Shown here: positions 49,384-57,663 of the stretch, one piece after another | Position numbering within the stretch: position 1 is the stretch's first letter | How the letters are laid out: each line of letters starts with the position of its first letter | Assembly (NCBI RefSeq): GCF_002115785.1 | Contig: NZ_JFJY01000001.1 | Location: 620,001-684,000 of the forward strand | Direction of reading: 5' to 3' | From: Thalassospira sp. MCCC 1A03138 | Lineage (GTDB): Bacteria > Pseudomonadota > Alphaproteobacteria > Rhodospirillales > Thalassospiraceae | DNA: 64,000 bases | Notes under the pieces: model-generated | Databases searched by the model: none | What the model saw: only the letters and a program-made list of their open reading frames with translations | Told to the model about the DNA's origin: nothing | Program-made: the position numbers and the translations under genes

Positions 49384-49794
49384 ATGAATAAGCTTACGGG
49401 TTTTGCACTTCCAGCATGGAAGACTCAAGGGGTTAAAAATTGGAAATTGGACCATACATATGTAGCCGACGATACTGGTAGAGCTTGGGGATGCAACGGA
49501 CGTGTTAGCGGAGGTATTCCAATTTGTTCTGGTTTAGGAAACGGGAACCATGCGGATTGCTTAGCTCAACCAAATCGCAAAGCAGGGATAATTTATGGAC
49601 TTGGTGGAGTTTGCCATCAAATGGCCAATAGAATCTTGCTTTCTGCAAATGTGCAAGTTTCGCAGGCACGCGGATACTCGCTATCCCTTTTGCTTTTCGG
49701 TGAGTTTGGGCTTGATCAAAACGGAATAGAATATGACCCAATAACTTATCCTTGGCCAGAGCTGGCTTACTGCTCCGCTAATCACAATCATTGA
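49384..49794 (+). CDS. Unrecognised 136-residue protein with possible thiol-enzyme motif
   Basis: No family recognised with confidence. The sequence has NKLTGFALPAWKTQGVKNWK at the N-terminus, a Gly-rich GRAWGCNGRVSGGIPICSG, a conserved-looking GNGNHADCLAQPN, then YGLGGVCHQMANRILLSA and QARGYSLSLLLFGEFG, ending SANHNH. The order His then Cys followed by a hydrophobic helix recalls permuted NlpC/P60- or LRAT-like thiol hydrolases, but this is inference. No signal peptide is evident. Codon use is AT-richer than its neighbours. Ten bases separate it from the next gene, and both lie against tRNA-Leu, suggesting recent acquisition. Confidence 0.6.
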   Translation: MNKLTGFALPAWKTQGVKNWKLDHTYVADDTGRAWGCNGRVSGGIPICSGLGNGNHADCLAQPNRKAGIIYGLGGVCHQMANRILLSANVQVSQARGYSLSLLLFGEFGLDQNGIEYDPITYPWPELAYCSANHNH

Positions 49795-49803
49795 GTTAGC
49801 ATC

Positions 49804-50217
49804 ATGCACGCTATCGAATTATTCAACCAACTTATGCATAACCTCAAATGGCGTCTAACGCAGTACGGAGAAGCTGAGGATAAGAGACTAGGGCTTCTAA
49901 ATGTGCTTGTGCGTTCGCAACTGCAGGATCACGCATCCCCTGAGACGACAAAAGTCCTAGCACTCATTCAAAAGGAATTTCGACAACGGCATGCTGAACT
50001 TTACCGATTGCTGAGGATTGAAGAAATCTCGCCCGATGAGTTCGCTGAAATGCTTGAGGCGAACGTATCGGAGACCGTTGACCAACTCTATCGCTATCTG
50101 GGCGAAGATAATTTTGAACGCTTGTTCGATATGCCTGTGGAAGAAGCCAAAGACTTCATTGAAGCTGATGAAATCATCTCCGAAATAGCGGATCATCGCC
50201 ACCCTATGAAATTCTGA
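49804..50217 (+). CDS. Unrecognised small acidic helical protein, partner of the preceding gene
   Basis: A 137-residue, mainly helical and acidic protein: KWRLTQYGEAEDKRLGLLNV, TTKVLALIQKEFRQRHAELY, EISPDEFAEMLEANVSETVD, YLGEDNFERLFDMPVEEAKD. No family recognised. It starts ten bases after the previous stop, so the two are probably cotranscribed. A small acidic protein after a possible enzyme or toxin would suit an immunity or antitoxin role; this is only a hypothesis. A terminator shared with tRNA-Leu follows. Confidence 0.6.
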   Translation: MHAIELFNQLMHNLKWRLTQYGEAEDKRLGLLNVLVRSQLQDHASPETTKVLALIQKEFRQRHAELYRLLRIEEISPDEFAEMLEANVSETVDQLYRYLGEDNFERLFDMPVEEAKDFIEADEIISEIADHRHPMKF

Positions 50218-50241
50218 TACCAGGACTTCAGATAGGCAAAG

Positions 50242-50272
50242 AAAAAACCCGCCATCGCTGGCGGGTTCTTTT
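50242..50272 (-). terminator. Terminator of tRNA-Leu (bidirectional)
   Basis: AACCCGCCA-TCGC-TGGCGGGTT is a perfect 9-bp stem with tetraloop; a T6 run follows on the minus strand and CTTTT on the plus strand. Confidence 0.9.
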
Positions 50273-50304
50273 CATGACCCTTCCCGAAGGAGGGATCCAG
50301 ATAA

Positions 50305-50391
50305 TGGTGCGGTCGAGAAGACTCGAACTTCCACGGGGGTTAGCCCACAGCGACCTCAACGCTGCGCGTCTACCAATTCCGCCACGACCGC
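50305..50391 (-). tRNA. tRNA-Leu (anticodon GAG)
   Basis: The minus strand forms an 87-nt class II tRNA. The acceptor stem GCGGTCG pairs with CGACCGC, followed by A and encoded CCA. The anticodon arm CAGCG-TTGAGGT-CGCTG gives anticodon GAG, reading CUC. A long variable arm and the TTCGAGTC T-loop region are present. Confidence 0.95.
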
Positions 50392-50509
50392 ATATGTCTT
50401 GTCTGCAAGCCCGTTGAGGTAATTTTGTGGGCTTGCCTTGGTGCGGAAAGGGAGATAGCAAAAAGGTTACCCCTGATCAAGGGCTCATTTCACTTATTTG
50501 ACAGGAAAA

Positions 50510-51175
50510 ATGCAAACCATCGCCCCTACCGCGCAAATTCCCGACTGGCGCACCGCCTCCGGGTTGGTTTCCTACCCCGAAGCGCTGGCCGAAATGGAAG
50601 CGCGCGCCGAAGCCATCCATGACGGCAAAGCCACGGAACTGGTATGGTTTCTGGAACATCCGCCGCTATATACGGCCGGAACCAGCGCGCATGTCGAAGA
50701 TCTTGTCGATCCGGATCGCTTCCCCGTCTATGACGCGGGACGTGGTGGGCAATATACCTATCACGGCCCCGGACAGCGCACCGTTTACCTGATGCTGGAC
50801 TTAAAAAAGCGCGGTCGCGACGTTCGGGCCTATGTCCATAACCTTGAAGAATGGGTGATTCGCACGCTGGCACTGCTTGGCGTTGCCGGCGAACGCCGCG
50901 ATGGCCGGGTCGGAATATGGGTTGTGCGCGATGGCGGACGCGAAGATAAAATCGCCGCCATCGGTGTGCGTGTGCGACGCTGGGTCACGTTCCACGGCAT
51001 TGCAATCAATGTGAACCCCGATCTGTCGCATTTCGGCGGGATTGTTCCCTGCGGTATTTCCGATCACGGGGTCACAAGCCTTGCCGATCTTGGCGTCGAT
51101 ATTTCTATGGCGGAACTCGATAGACTGTTAAAACAGACCTTTGTCGATGTATTCCCCGGATTCGCAGATGAGTGA
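50510..51175 (+). CDS. lipB: Octanoyl-(acyl carrier protein):protein N-octanoyltransferase
   Basis: Transfers octanoate from acyl carrier protein to lipoyl domains, the first step of protein lipoylation. In 221 residues: [24 protein letters not shown] (the RGGxxTYHGPGQ motif with substrate lysine/histidine region), [23 protein letters not shown] and [14 protein letters not shown]. The PCGI Cys and the IAAIG Lys form the catalytic pair of the family. I start at ATG 50510; an in-frame TTG lies four codons upstream. It overlaps the start of the next diguanylate cyclase gene by eight bases. Confidence 0.93.
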   Translation: MQTIAPTAQIPDWRTASGLVSYPEALAEMEARAEAIHDGKATELVWFLEHPPLYTAGTSAHVEDLVDPDRFPVYDAGRGGQYTYHGPGQRTVYLMLDLKKRGRDVRAYVHNLEEWVIRTLALLGVAGERRDGRVGIWVVRDGGREDKIAAIGVRVRRWVTFHGIAINVNPDLSHFGGIVPCGISDHGVTSLADLGVDISMAELDRLLKQTFVDVFPGFADE

Positions 51176-52187
51176 CAGCCCGAAAAAGGTTGCCAAAAAC
51201 AGCAAAGCCAAACCGGAAAGCTCCCGGAAGATGGGCGAAAGCATCGCCGAAGTCGGCATGGCTGATGCCGAACGCGATATTCTGGCAGAACTCGACAAGG
51301 CGCTTAGCGAACATATCTCGCTTCTGCTGGGATGGTGCCGCCGCCTTACACAACCGGCAGGCCAACATAGCCCCGCCCCGCCCCATGACCACACGGAAGA
51401 CCACGATTGCGACTTTGGGGCATGGTATGCGCTTAATCGCCATAACAGGCTCATAGACCAGCCTGCGATGCATGCGCTTGCCACCACCCATGAACAGCTT
51501 CATGCGTCCGCCAGACGGCTTCTCGACGGCCACGAGATTGATGGCAGCGTCGACGAAGCAGAATTCGAAATGCTGTCACTGCGCGCCGAATCGTTTTTTG
51601 CCCAACTTCGTCGGCTCGAACGGGCCTTCCGGACCGCACGTTCCGATGTCGACCCGCTGACGGGCACCTATAACCGGCAAACCATGCTGGGCGACCTTGG
51701 CAATGAACGCGAACGTTCTGTGCGCACCGATACACCAACCGCAATTGCCCTGGTCGATCTGGATCACTTCAAAGCGGTCAATGACACACATGGCCATCAG
51801 GCCGGCGATCTGGTGCTGCAATCGGTTGCCGGCATCCTGCAATCGCATGTCCGCCCGTTCGACAAGGTCTATCGCTATGGCGGTGAAGAATTCCTGATTT
51901 GCCTGCCAAATGCCGACATGAAGCAATCCGCACGCGTTCTTGAACGCCTGCGCCGCGTTATCGAAGCATCCCCGGTGACGCTTAATGACGGCACGATTTT
52001 GCCGGTCACGGCCTCTATCGGGGCGGCCCCGATGACCAAAACCCGCACGATCGAACAGATCATCGAAAAGGCCGATCAGGCGCTCTATGCCGCAAAGGAA
52101 GGCGGCCGGAACAAGGTCCGGGTCTGGCGCAATCCCGATGGCCCCAAGAACACCGGCAAAACCGACGGATCGAAATCCGACACCTGA
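51168..52187 (+). CDS. Zinc-sensing diguanylate cyclase (CZB-GGDEF, DgcZ-like)
   Basis: A 339-residue cytoplasmic c-di-GMP synthase. The N-terminal chemoreceptor zinc-binding (CZB) domain shows H49, the CDFGAW motif with C81, and H108 and H112 (THEQLH). The C-to-H and H-to-H spacings of 27 and 4 match those I recall for E. coli DgcZ. The GGDEF domain has [23 protein letters not shown], an intact RYGGEEF, and an upstream RPFD, the inhibitory I-site pattern. In DgcZ-type enzymes zinc inhibits activity. The start overlaps lipB by eight bases; an earlier TTG or ATG is possible. The overlap suggests coexpression with lipB. Confidence 0.9.
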   Translation: MSDSPKKVAKNSKAKPESSRKMGESIAEVGMADAERDILAELDKALSEHISLLLGWCRRLTQPAGQHSPAPPHDHTEDHDCDFGAWYALNRHNRLIDQPAMHALATTHEQLHASARRLLDGHEIDGSVDEAEFEMLSLRAESFFAQLRRLERAFRTARSDVDPLTGTYNRQTMLGDLGNERERSVRTDTPTAIALVDLDHFKAVNDTHGHQAGDLVLQSVAGILQSHVRPFDKVYRYGGEEFLICLPNADMKQSARVLERLRRVIEASPVTLNDGTILPVTASIGAAPMTKTRTIEQIIEKADQALYAAKEGGRNKVRVWRNPDGPKNTGKTDGSKSDT

Positions 52188-52498
52188 TCACCGCAGCCGC
52201 CTTAATTACGCCCCCAACCAGCCGATATCGAAAATGTGATCGTTTTTAACGACGCGATCCGGTCATGGGATATCGCGTTGAATCCGCCGCATTTCTTGCG
52301 GGGTAACGCGCAATTTGCATCAGAATCTATTTAAAAATCAAAAAATTCTACCAAAGCGCAATCTTGTCTTCACAAGATGGAAACATATCTGCAAACTATA
52401 ATAATAAAAGGCAGCAGGGTCCGGCGACGGCCCCGAAAATGAGAGAGAAAACGCTGCCTATGGGAGGGAATTCGGTTCGGACAGAACGGAGGCTCCTG
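52188..52498. other. Non-coding stretch before the winged-helix/RMF-like gene
   Basis: About 310 bp without a gene I can support. It is AT-rich near 52320-52420 and probably carries the promoter and leader of the next gene; no specific site recognised. Confidence 0.4.
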
Positions 52499-53038
52499 AT
52501 GTCCACTGCGACTGATTTCGTGCCTGGCGACCCCGCCTTGATGCTAACGGTGCTCCGCGGTGCCGATGGCAACCTTGACCAAAACATCCTGCTTGAACGC
52601 ATTTTATCCCTGTTTTGCACGGATGATGACGGCAATCAGATCATTGTCGAAGACTCACCCGACTTGCGACGACGCATCAGTAACGCAATTTCGCATCTGA
52701 AAATTGCCGGCCTGGTGGACACGGCAACGGATAACAGCCTGTCCATCACATCCCTTGGCAGGGCCATGATGATGGCCTATCCGATGGGGATTGATGATGG
52801 TGTGCTGTGTTCGCTACCAGCCTTTCGCAATCAGATTTACGATACCAATGCCCCGGTTGTGCATGAACGGCACCTTCCCAATCCTGCTTATGGCTCGGGT
52901 TTCTCGGCGGGACTGGGGTCCCATCGGTTAACCGAAAACCCCTATCCGTCCGACAGCCGCGATCATGAAGACTGGCTGATGGGCTGGGACGAAGCCCTTG
53001 ATCAAAGCAAACGCGAAGCCGAAACGCTTGTAAGATAG
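52499..53038 (+). CDS. Winged-helix protein with C-terminal RMF/CrpP-like domain
   Basis: A 179-residue protein. The start ATG 52499 follows a strong GGAGG at 7 bases; longer frames upstream are unlikely. Residues ~40-95 form a winged-helix-like fold resembling Mrr N-terminal or similar DNA-binding modules (SPDLRRRISNAISHLKIAG, SLSITSLGRAMM). The C-terminus AYGSGFSAGLGSH...NPYPSDSRDHEDWLMGWDEA matches the pattern GxxAG...NPYP...WxxGWxxA of ribosome modulation factor and CrpP-type domains. A fusion of these is unusual. It may act as a regulator binding nucleic acid or ribosomes under stress; function is unknown. Confidence 0.6.
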   Translation: MSTATDFVPGDPALMLTVLRGADGNLDQNILLERILSLFCTDDDGNQIIVEDSPDLRRRISNAISHLKIAGLVDTATDNSLSITSLGRAMMMAYPMGIDDGVLCSLPAFRNQIYDTNAPVVHERHLPNPAYGSGFSAGLGSHRLTENPYPSDSRDHEDWLMGWDEALDQSKREAETLVR

Positions 53039-53319
53039 GCAATCATTCCGGCCATAAATGCGGCCCGGTGTGAAAATTTGCGACCGGCACCATTTGGGGG
53101 AACCAGGGCGGTGCTGGAATTGACCAAACCGGAATTAATCCGGTCGGCCCGGATGCCTGTCCGATGGCCACATATTGCCCGCCGGCTGTTCCCGGGTACG
53201 CATGCGTACCGGCCCAGCCAACAGCAGGGCAACCAGTATTCGTCACCCAATTTCCCGAAGATGTATAGCGACGCCAGCTAGAAAAGCCATCAGGCGGTGG
53301 CTCTGGCGCAAGAACCGGT

Positions 53320-53688
53320 TTAGTCGTTGTCGGGTTTGGAATTCGGATTGGCTGCGCGGAAGAACGAAATCACGTTGTCGCTACCAGCGTCGGTTTTGGT
53401 GTCGGTGTCCGAAGATGCCCTATCGACGTCATCGGGATTTTTCCGGCCCCCGGCAACAGCGGATTCGGTTTCATTGCCGGTTTTATCGGATCCGGTATTT
53501 TCAGACGGTTCGGAACCACCGCGATAATGGCCGTCATGCTGCCTGTCGGCCTTGCGGTCCTCGGCGTCTTTTTTCGTACGTTCACCACGCGTGCGGCCAT
53601 GCAAGGCACGATTGGCATCGGCCTGTTTTTCCTTGGCTGTGCGCTTCTTCTGCTTGCGCGCCTGACGCAGATTGACAAGATCGCCCAT
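53320..53688 (-). CDS. DUF4169 family protein
   Basis: A 122-residue basic protein starting at ATG 53688 after GGGGA. The N-terminus GDLVNLRQARKQKKRTAKEK, then ADANRALHGRTRGERTKK, is the hallmark of DUF4169, a small family of alphaproteobacterial proteins of unknown function rich in lysine and arginine. The C-terminal half is disordered and acidic (SDTDTKTDAGSDN). An earlier in-frame ATG at 53706 is possible. It lies 113 bp after the lipoprotein gene on the same strand. Confidence 0.8.
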   Translation of the reverse strand: MGDLVNLRQARKQKKRTAKEKQADANRALHGRTRGERTKKDAEDRKADRQHDGHYRGGSEPSENTGSDKTGNETESAVAGGRKNPDDVDRASSDTDTKTDAGSDNVISFFRAANPNSKPDND

Positions 53689-53801
53689 GCGGACGTCCCC
53701 TTTCATCGCGGCCTGAAATGACAAACGGGCACCCTGAATGATCAGGGCACCCGCCTGGAAGCTTGGCAAACCGTTGATAAAACCTGCTGCCTCAAACCGC
53801 C

Positions 53802-54923
53802 TTAGCGGACGAAGACATGTACCTCGTTGGCCGAAACCGAGGCACTGGTCGCATCAGAAACACGTACACGCGTGCTGGGCATTCCCATATCTGTCAGGGA
53901 ACGCAGAACCGATTGCGCATTGCGTTTTGATTTGTTGCTGTTCAGCGCAACCTGCGCCGGGGTACCACGATTCGGCGTTACCGCAACAACATCAAAGCTG
54001 GCCTGCGGGCGGCGCTCCAGAACGCGGTTGACCGCGTTATAAAGCGCCTGCTCGTATTTCACGCTCGCGCTGTCGAAACGGATAACCACCAGCGGACGTT
54101 CGCTGGCCGATGCCATGCTGGCACCGGCAGATGCCGGTGCAGCCTGTGACTGGAAGACACGCTTGGAAAGCGCGTCACCGAAAATCTCGCCATTCTTGAC
54201 GGCCAGTGCCAGCGCATTGAGGTTTGCACGCTCGTTGCTCACGTAAGACGTCTGACGGGCAAGGCCTTCGCTGATTTCATTCAGAAGACGATCAATCAGA
54301 ACCGTGGTGCGATTGGTTTCGTCTTCAAGCAGTGCGAGCTGACGGTGATCTTCGTCAACAGCACCGGAAACCTGATAGGCAGACCGGACTGATTCCAGCA
54401 GGAAGGTCGACAGGGTCGAATCAGCGGCCACTTTGTTGGCCAGCGAATTCATCGCCGCAATGTCGTCATTCACACGATCAAGTTCCTGCTGCGCAGTATT
54501 CCACTGCTGCACCAGAACCGGGTTGCCCGGCGTGGTACCAACCTGCAACCGTGCGCTGATCGCTGCCACAGTCCCGTGATAGGCCTGCGAGTTGCGAACT
54601 GTCTGCGCACGAAGCTGCTGCAATTCGTTGTTGTGATCATTCAGCGCAGCCTTCAGGCGGTTAAGCTCGGACTGCATGTTTTCGACCTTCGACCCGACAA
54701 AGGTTCCGGTCTGCGAAATGCCTGTAAGCGGTTGGGAACTGCGCGCAACATCGCTTGATGTCGTAGCATCTGCCCCGCTTGTATCAGCCATTGCTGCTGA
54801 ATTTTCAGAGCCGGCATTCTCTTCGCCAGCCAAAGTCGGCCAAAGGGCCTCTGAAGAAAAAGAACATCCCCCCAGCAAAAGGGCGGCGCCGATTACGGCG
54901 AGGTAGGTTTTACGAACGGCCAT
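53802..54923 (-). CDS. Coiled-coil lipoprotein with C-terminal OmpA-like domain
   Basis: A 373-residue predicted lipoprotein. The signal ends in LLGGC (lipid Cys20). After a Ser/Ala-rich linker a coiled coil follows (about 78-105, MQSELNRLKAALNDHNNELQ), then a long helical region (about 130-260). The C-terminal ~100 residues (VVIRFDSASVKYEQALYNAV, RPQASFDVVAVTPNRG, SKRNAQSVLRSLTDMGM) have the OmpA beta-alpha-beta order, though key diaminopimelate-binding residues are weak. It probably sits at the outer membrane facing the periplasm. No family name fits exactly. Confidence 0.82.
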   Translation of the reverse strand: MAVRKTYLAVIGAALLLGGCSFSSEALWPTLAGEENAGSENSAAMADTSGADATTSSDVARSSQPLTGISQTGTFVGSKVENMQSELNRLKAALNDHNNELQQLRAQTVRNSQAYHGTVAAISARLQVGTTPGNPVLVQQWNTAQQELDRVNDDIAAMNSLANKVAADSTLSTFLLESVRSAYQVSGAVDEDHRQLALLEDETNRTTVLIDRLLNEISEGLARQTSYVSNERANLNALALAVKNGEIFGDALSKRVFQSQAAPASAGASMASASERPLVVIRFDSASVKYEQALYNAVNRVLERRPQASFDVVAVTPNRGTPAQVALNSNKSKRNAQSVLRSLTDMGMPSTRVRVSDATSASVSANEVHVFVR

Positions 54924-55258
54924 TTCGATCTATTACCTAAGTAGGAATAAGCGAATCTCCCTGGGCCTGCTTTTTTATGAATTGAAACAAGCCCCTGCTC
55001 CCCCGGGATTGAATGCATCTTAGTCCACGACCACGTGTGGAACAAGACGCATTTGCCCCTTTTTTAGCCATAGTTTGTCATATCGTTGTCAAAAGCAACA
55101 AACCGGGGCAGAACAAGGCCCTAGCAGCGGTAAAAAACCTGCATTCGGAAAAAATACGGTTTTTTGAAATTTACCGCTTGCAATGCCCCGCTCGTTTGCA
55201 TAAGTTCCGCTCCGCCGACGGGGAGCACTCAACGCAAACCGGCGGAAACCAAGGCAAA
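54924..55258. other. Divergent region between the lipoprotein gene and tRNA-Arg
   Basis: About 335 bp without a gene. It should hold promoters for the leftward lipoprotein gene and the rightward tRNA-Arg. For the tRNA, a weak match TTGCAA-N17-TAAGTT lies at 55178-55206. Confidence 0.5.
55178..55206 (+). promoter_or_regulatory. Candidate tRNA-Arg promoter
   Basis: TTGCAA and TAAGTT are spaced 17 bases, about 50 bases before the tRNA 5' end. The -10 match is poor, so this is tentative. Confidence 0.3.
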
Positions 55259-55335
55259 GCGCCCGTAGCTCAGCTGGATAGAGCATCTGACTACGAATCA
55301 GAAGGCCGGAGGTTCGAATCCTTCCGGGCGCGCCA
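55259..55335 (+). tRNA. tRNA-Arg (anticodon ACG)
   Basis: A 77-nt cloverleaf: acceptor GCGCCCG pairs with CGGGCGC, then G and encoded CCA; D-arm AGCTCAGCTGGATAGAGC; anticodon arm TCTGA-CTACGAA-TCAGA (anticodon ACG, probably edited to ICG); T-arm with GGTTCGAATC. Confidence 0.96.
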
Positions 55336-55338
55336 TTC

Positions 55339-55368
55339 AAAGGCCCGACGTTATCGCGTCGGGCCTTT
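55339..55368 (+). terminator. Terminator of tRNA-Arg
   Basis: AAAGGCCCGACG pairs perfectly with CGTCGGGCCTTT (12 bp, 6-base loop) three bases after the tRNA CCA. Confidence 0.9.
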
Positions 55369-55557
55369 GCCATTTCCGGATCAAAATATGCCGCGCTTTC
55401 GCTGTCCGGTCTTTCGGAACGCAGAAATGTGAAGCGGATTACACTTTCAGGCCGGTTCTCTGCCCTTATTACGCAACTTTTATCCATCATCCTTGCCCCA
55501 GCCAGTCCCTCAAACATATCTGGGGAGAACAGCAATCCCGCCCGCAAGGAGACAGGA

Positions 55558-56310
55558 ATGGATATCGGAAAAATTCTCGGTGGCGTACTCGGTTCCGGCA
55601 GTACCGGCCAGATCGGTGACCGGATCAAGCAAGCCACTTCCGGCGGATCGACCGGCGGAATCGGCAAGGCGCTGGGCAATAGCGGCCTGGGCGGCGGTCT
55701 CGTTGGTGGTGCGCTAAGCGGCGGGCTGATATCTGCGGTTCTTGGTTCAAAAAAGGGCCGCAAGATGGGCGGCAAGGTGCTGGCATACGGCGGCACAGCC
55801 CTTGTTGCGGGCCTTGCCTATAAGGCATGGCGCGATTACAGCAACCGCCAGAAACCACAAAACCATGCGCGCGATACCGATCTTGCCAGTATTCCAGCCG
55901 ATAGCGGCTTTGCCCCGGAACAGGAACGCGGCGAGGATGATGTTGATTTCCGTCTTGCTTTGGTGCGCGCCATGATTGCCGCCGCCAAATCCGACGGCCA
56001 TATAGATCAGGCAGAACACAAACGCATTGCCGCCCAGATCGAACAGTTTGAACTGGGCGCATCGGAAAAGGCGTTTCTGTTTGATGCCTTTTCCGCCGAT
56101 GCCGATCCGCTGGCGATTGCCCGTCTCGCACGCACCAGCGAACAGGGTGCCGAAATCTATCTGGCATCCAGCCTGTCGATTGATCCCGATGAACAGGTCG
56201 AACAGCAATATCTTGACCGACTTGCCGGTTGTCTTGGCCTGCCCGGCGAATTGCGGGCCCATCTTGATACACAGGCCGAAGGCGCACGGCGAGAATTCGC
56301 CGCCAAATAG
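55558..56310 (+). CDS. DUF533 (YebE-like) membrane protein with TerB-like domain
   Basis: A 250-residue protein starting at ATG 55558 after AAGGAGACAGGA. The N-terminal third is Gly-rich (DIGKILGGVLGSGSTGQIGD, GGALSGGLISAVLG) and includes a hydrophobic segment. The C-terminal half (about 120-245) is a helical TerB-like domain with RAMIAAAKSDGHIDQAEHKR, as in YebE/DUF533 proteins. The family sits in the inner membrane and often responds to envelope stress (family knowledge). It is convergent with the fasciclin gene across a perfect terminator. Confidence 0.88.
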   Translation: MDIGKILGGVLGSGSTGQIGDRIKQATSGGSTGGIGKALGNSGLGGGLVGGALSGGLISAVLGSKKGRKMGGKVLAYGGTALVAGLAYKAWRDYSNRQKPQNHARDTDLASIPADSGFAPEQERGEDDVDFRLALVRAMIAAAKSDGHIDQAEHKRIAAQIEQFELGASEKAFLFDAFSADADPLAIARLARTSEQGAEIYLASSLSIDPDEQVEQQYLDRLAGCLGLPGELRAHLDTQAEGARREFAAK

Positions 56311-56334
56311 CAGACCAGTCGACATAATACACGA

Positions 56335-56360
56335 AGGCCCGGACGATCCCGTCCGGGCCT
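56335..56360. terminator. Bidirectional terminator
   Basis: AGGCCCGGACG-ATCC-CGTCCGGGCCT is a perfect 11-bp stem with tetraloop between convergent genes. Confidence 0.88.
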
Positions 56361-56387
56361 CACTTTGGGCAAATATATGCTGGCCGA

Positions 56388-56876
56388 TTACATACCCGGC
56401 ATGATGACGGTATCGATAACGTGGATAACGCCGTTATCGGCCTCGATATCGGCCTGGGTTACCGTTGCACCGTCAACCATGACACCACTGGTCGCATTTA
56501 CATCAATGGTGTCGCCCTGAACGCTGGCAACTTCCATTTCCTTGCCTGCGATGTCCGTCGACATAACCTTGCCCGGCACCACATGATAGGTCAGGATGGC
56601 CACCAGCTTTTCCTTGTTTCCCGGTTTCAGAAGGTCGTCGACAGTTCCTGCTGGCAGTTTGGCAAACGCATCATCGGTTGGCGCGAAAACGGTAAAGGGC
56701 CCTTCACCCTTAAGGGTTTCGACAAGCCCGGCGGCCTGAACCGCGGCGACAAGCGTTTTAAAAGACCCGGCAGATACCGCCGTATCCACGATGTCGGCAG
56801 CCTTTGCCGGAAGACTTGCCAATGCGAGTGCCGCGGCGGTAACGGTTGCGATCACGGTTTTCTTCAAAGCAGTCAT
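56388..56876 (-). CDS. Secreted fasciclin (FAS1)-domain protein
   Basis: A 162-residue protein with a Sec signal peptide ([18 protein letters not shown], cleaved after AKA) and one FAS1 domain. The H1 box is [15 protein letters not shown] and the H2 box ends [12 protein letters not shown], with YHVVPGKV in between. Single-FAS1 bacterial proteins are secreted or surface adhesion-type proteins. AGGAG precedes ATG 56876; longer frames upstream lack a signal. It ends at the terminator shared with the DUF533 gene. Confidence 0.92.
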   Translation of the reverse strand: MTALKKTVIATVTAAALALASLPAKAADIVDTAVSAGSFKTLVAAVQAAGLVETLKGEGPFTVFAPTDDAFAKLPAGTVDDLLKPGNKEKLVAILTYHVVPGKVMSTDIAGKEMEVASVQGDTIDVNATSGVMVDGATVTQADIEADNGVIHVIDTVIMPGM

Positions 56877-57129
56877 GTTTCGAACTCCTGTCCATATATT
56901 GTCGGATGTTCCCGACATCTCTGCTGTCGAAAAACCTACGCGCCGTGCCCGGTGAACGGATCCATCGTGATGCTTCATTTAATTGTGATAGCCGCCCTGA
57001 CATCCGCATCAGCCTGGCTTGCGTACAGGAACGCTTGTCCGTGTTGAAAACGGAAAAAGCCGGTGCCCGGAAACGGCAAGGAATGCTATGCTTGATGCCA
57101 TCTTATGATCGCCTCAAGGAGCCCCTCGC

Positions 57130-57654
57130 ATGAATGCCAACACGCGCATCACCATTTCCTGCATCGATCGTGTCGGTCTGGTATCGGATATATCCGGTCG
57201 TCTGTTTGATATCGGTGCCAATCTGGGGCCGACCAGCTTTGTGCTGGATCAGGGGCGCGCGAATTTTGTTACCACCTGCGAATTGCCCGACACCTGCCCG
57301 ATCACCGAATGCGAGGCAGCCCTTTGTGAACTGCCGATGGAACAGGCCGAAATCACCGTCGAAGAAATTCAGCCCGCCCCGCTTCTGACCCGCGCACCGG
57401 GGGCCACGCATATGATTGAATGTTCCGGCATTGATCAACCCGGCCTGATCGCCCGACTGTCGGAAATTTTCATCGAATTCAACGCCAATATCGTGCAACT
57501 GGCGGCATCGGCAACCGATGAAAAAGATGCGCGCATCTATACAACACGCTTTGCGGTTGCCATCCCGGCCGACCGTGCGGCTGCCTGTCTGGCAACGCTT
57601 GCCAACACCGCCGGATCAATGCGCATGCTGTTCCGGTTTGAAGAACTGAAATAG
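57130..57654 (+). CDS. ACT-domain protein, GcvR-like
   Basis: A 174-residue protein with two tandem ACT domains: RITISCIDRVGLVSDISGRL (about 6-25) and THMIECSGIDQPGLIARLSE (about 92-111). This is the layout of GcvR, the glycine-cleavage transcriptional repressor partner, and of related amino-acid-sensing ACT proteins in alphaproteobacteria. It has no DNA-binding domain, so it must act through a partner. AAGGAG lies seven bases before ATG. Only nine bases separate its stop from that of the convergent RTX gene. Confidence 0.85.
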   Translation: MNANTRITISCIDRVGLVSDISGRLFDIGANLGPTSFVLDQGRANFVTTCELPDTCPITECEAALCELPMEQAEITVEEIQPAPLLTRAPGATHMIECSGIDQPGLIARLSEIFIEFNANIVQLAASATDEKDARIYTTRFAVAIPADRAAACLATLANTAGSMRMLFRFEELK

Positions 57655-57663
57655 CGTCGCGGC

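Noticed and set aside
49112-50400. Attachment-site duplication flanking the two-gene insert near tRNA-Leu.
   Set aside because: I found no repeat of the tRNA 3' end near the left border and no integrase, so a tRNA-integrated island is not supported by direct evidence.
53039-53319. Short frames between the winged-helix/RMF gene and the DUF4169 gene.
   Set aside because: None has a ribosome site or a recognisable product; frames overlap on both strands as expected by chance.
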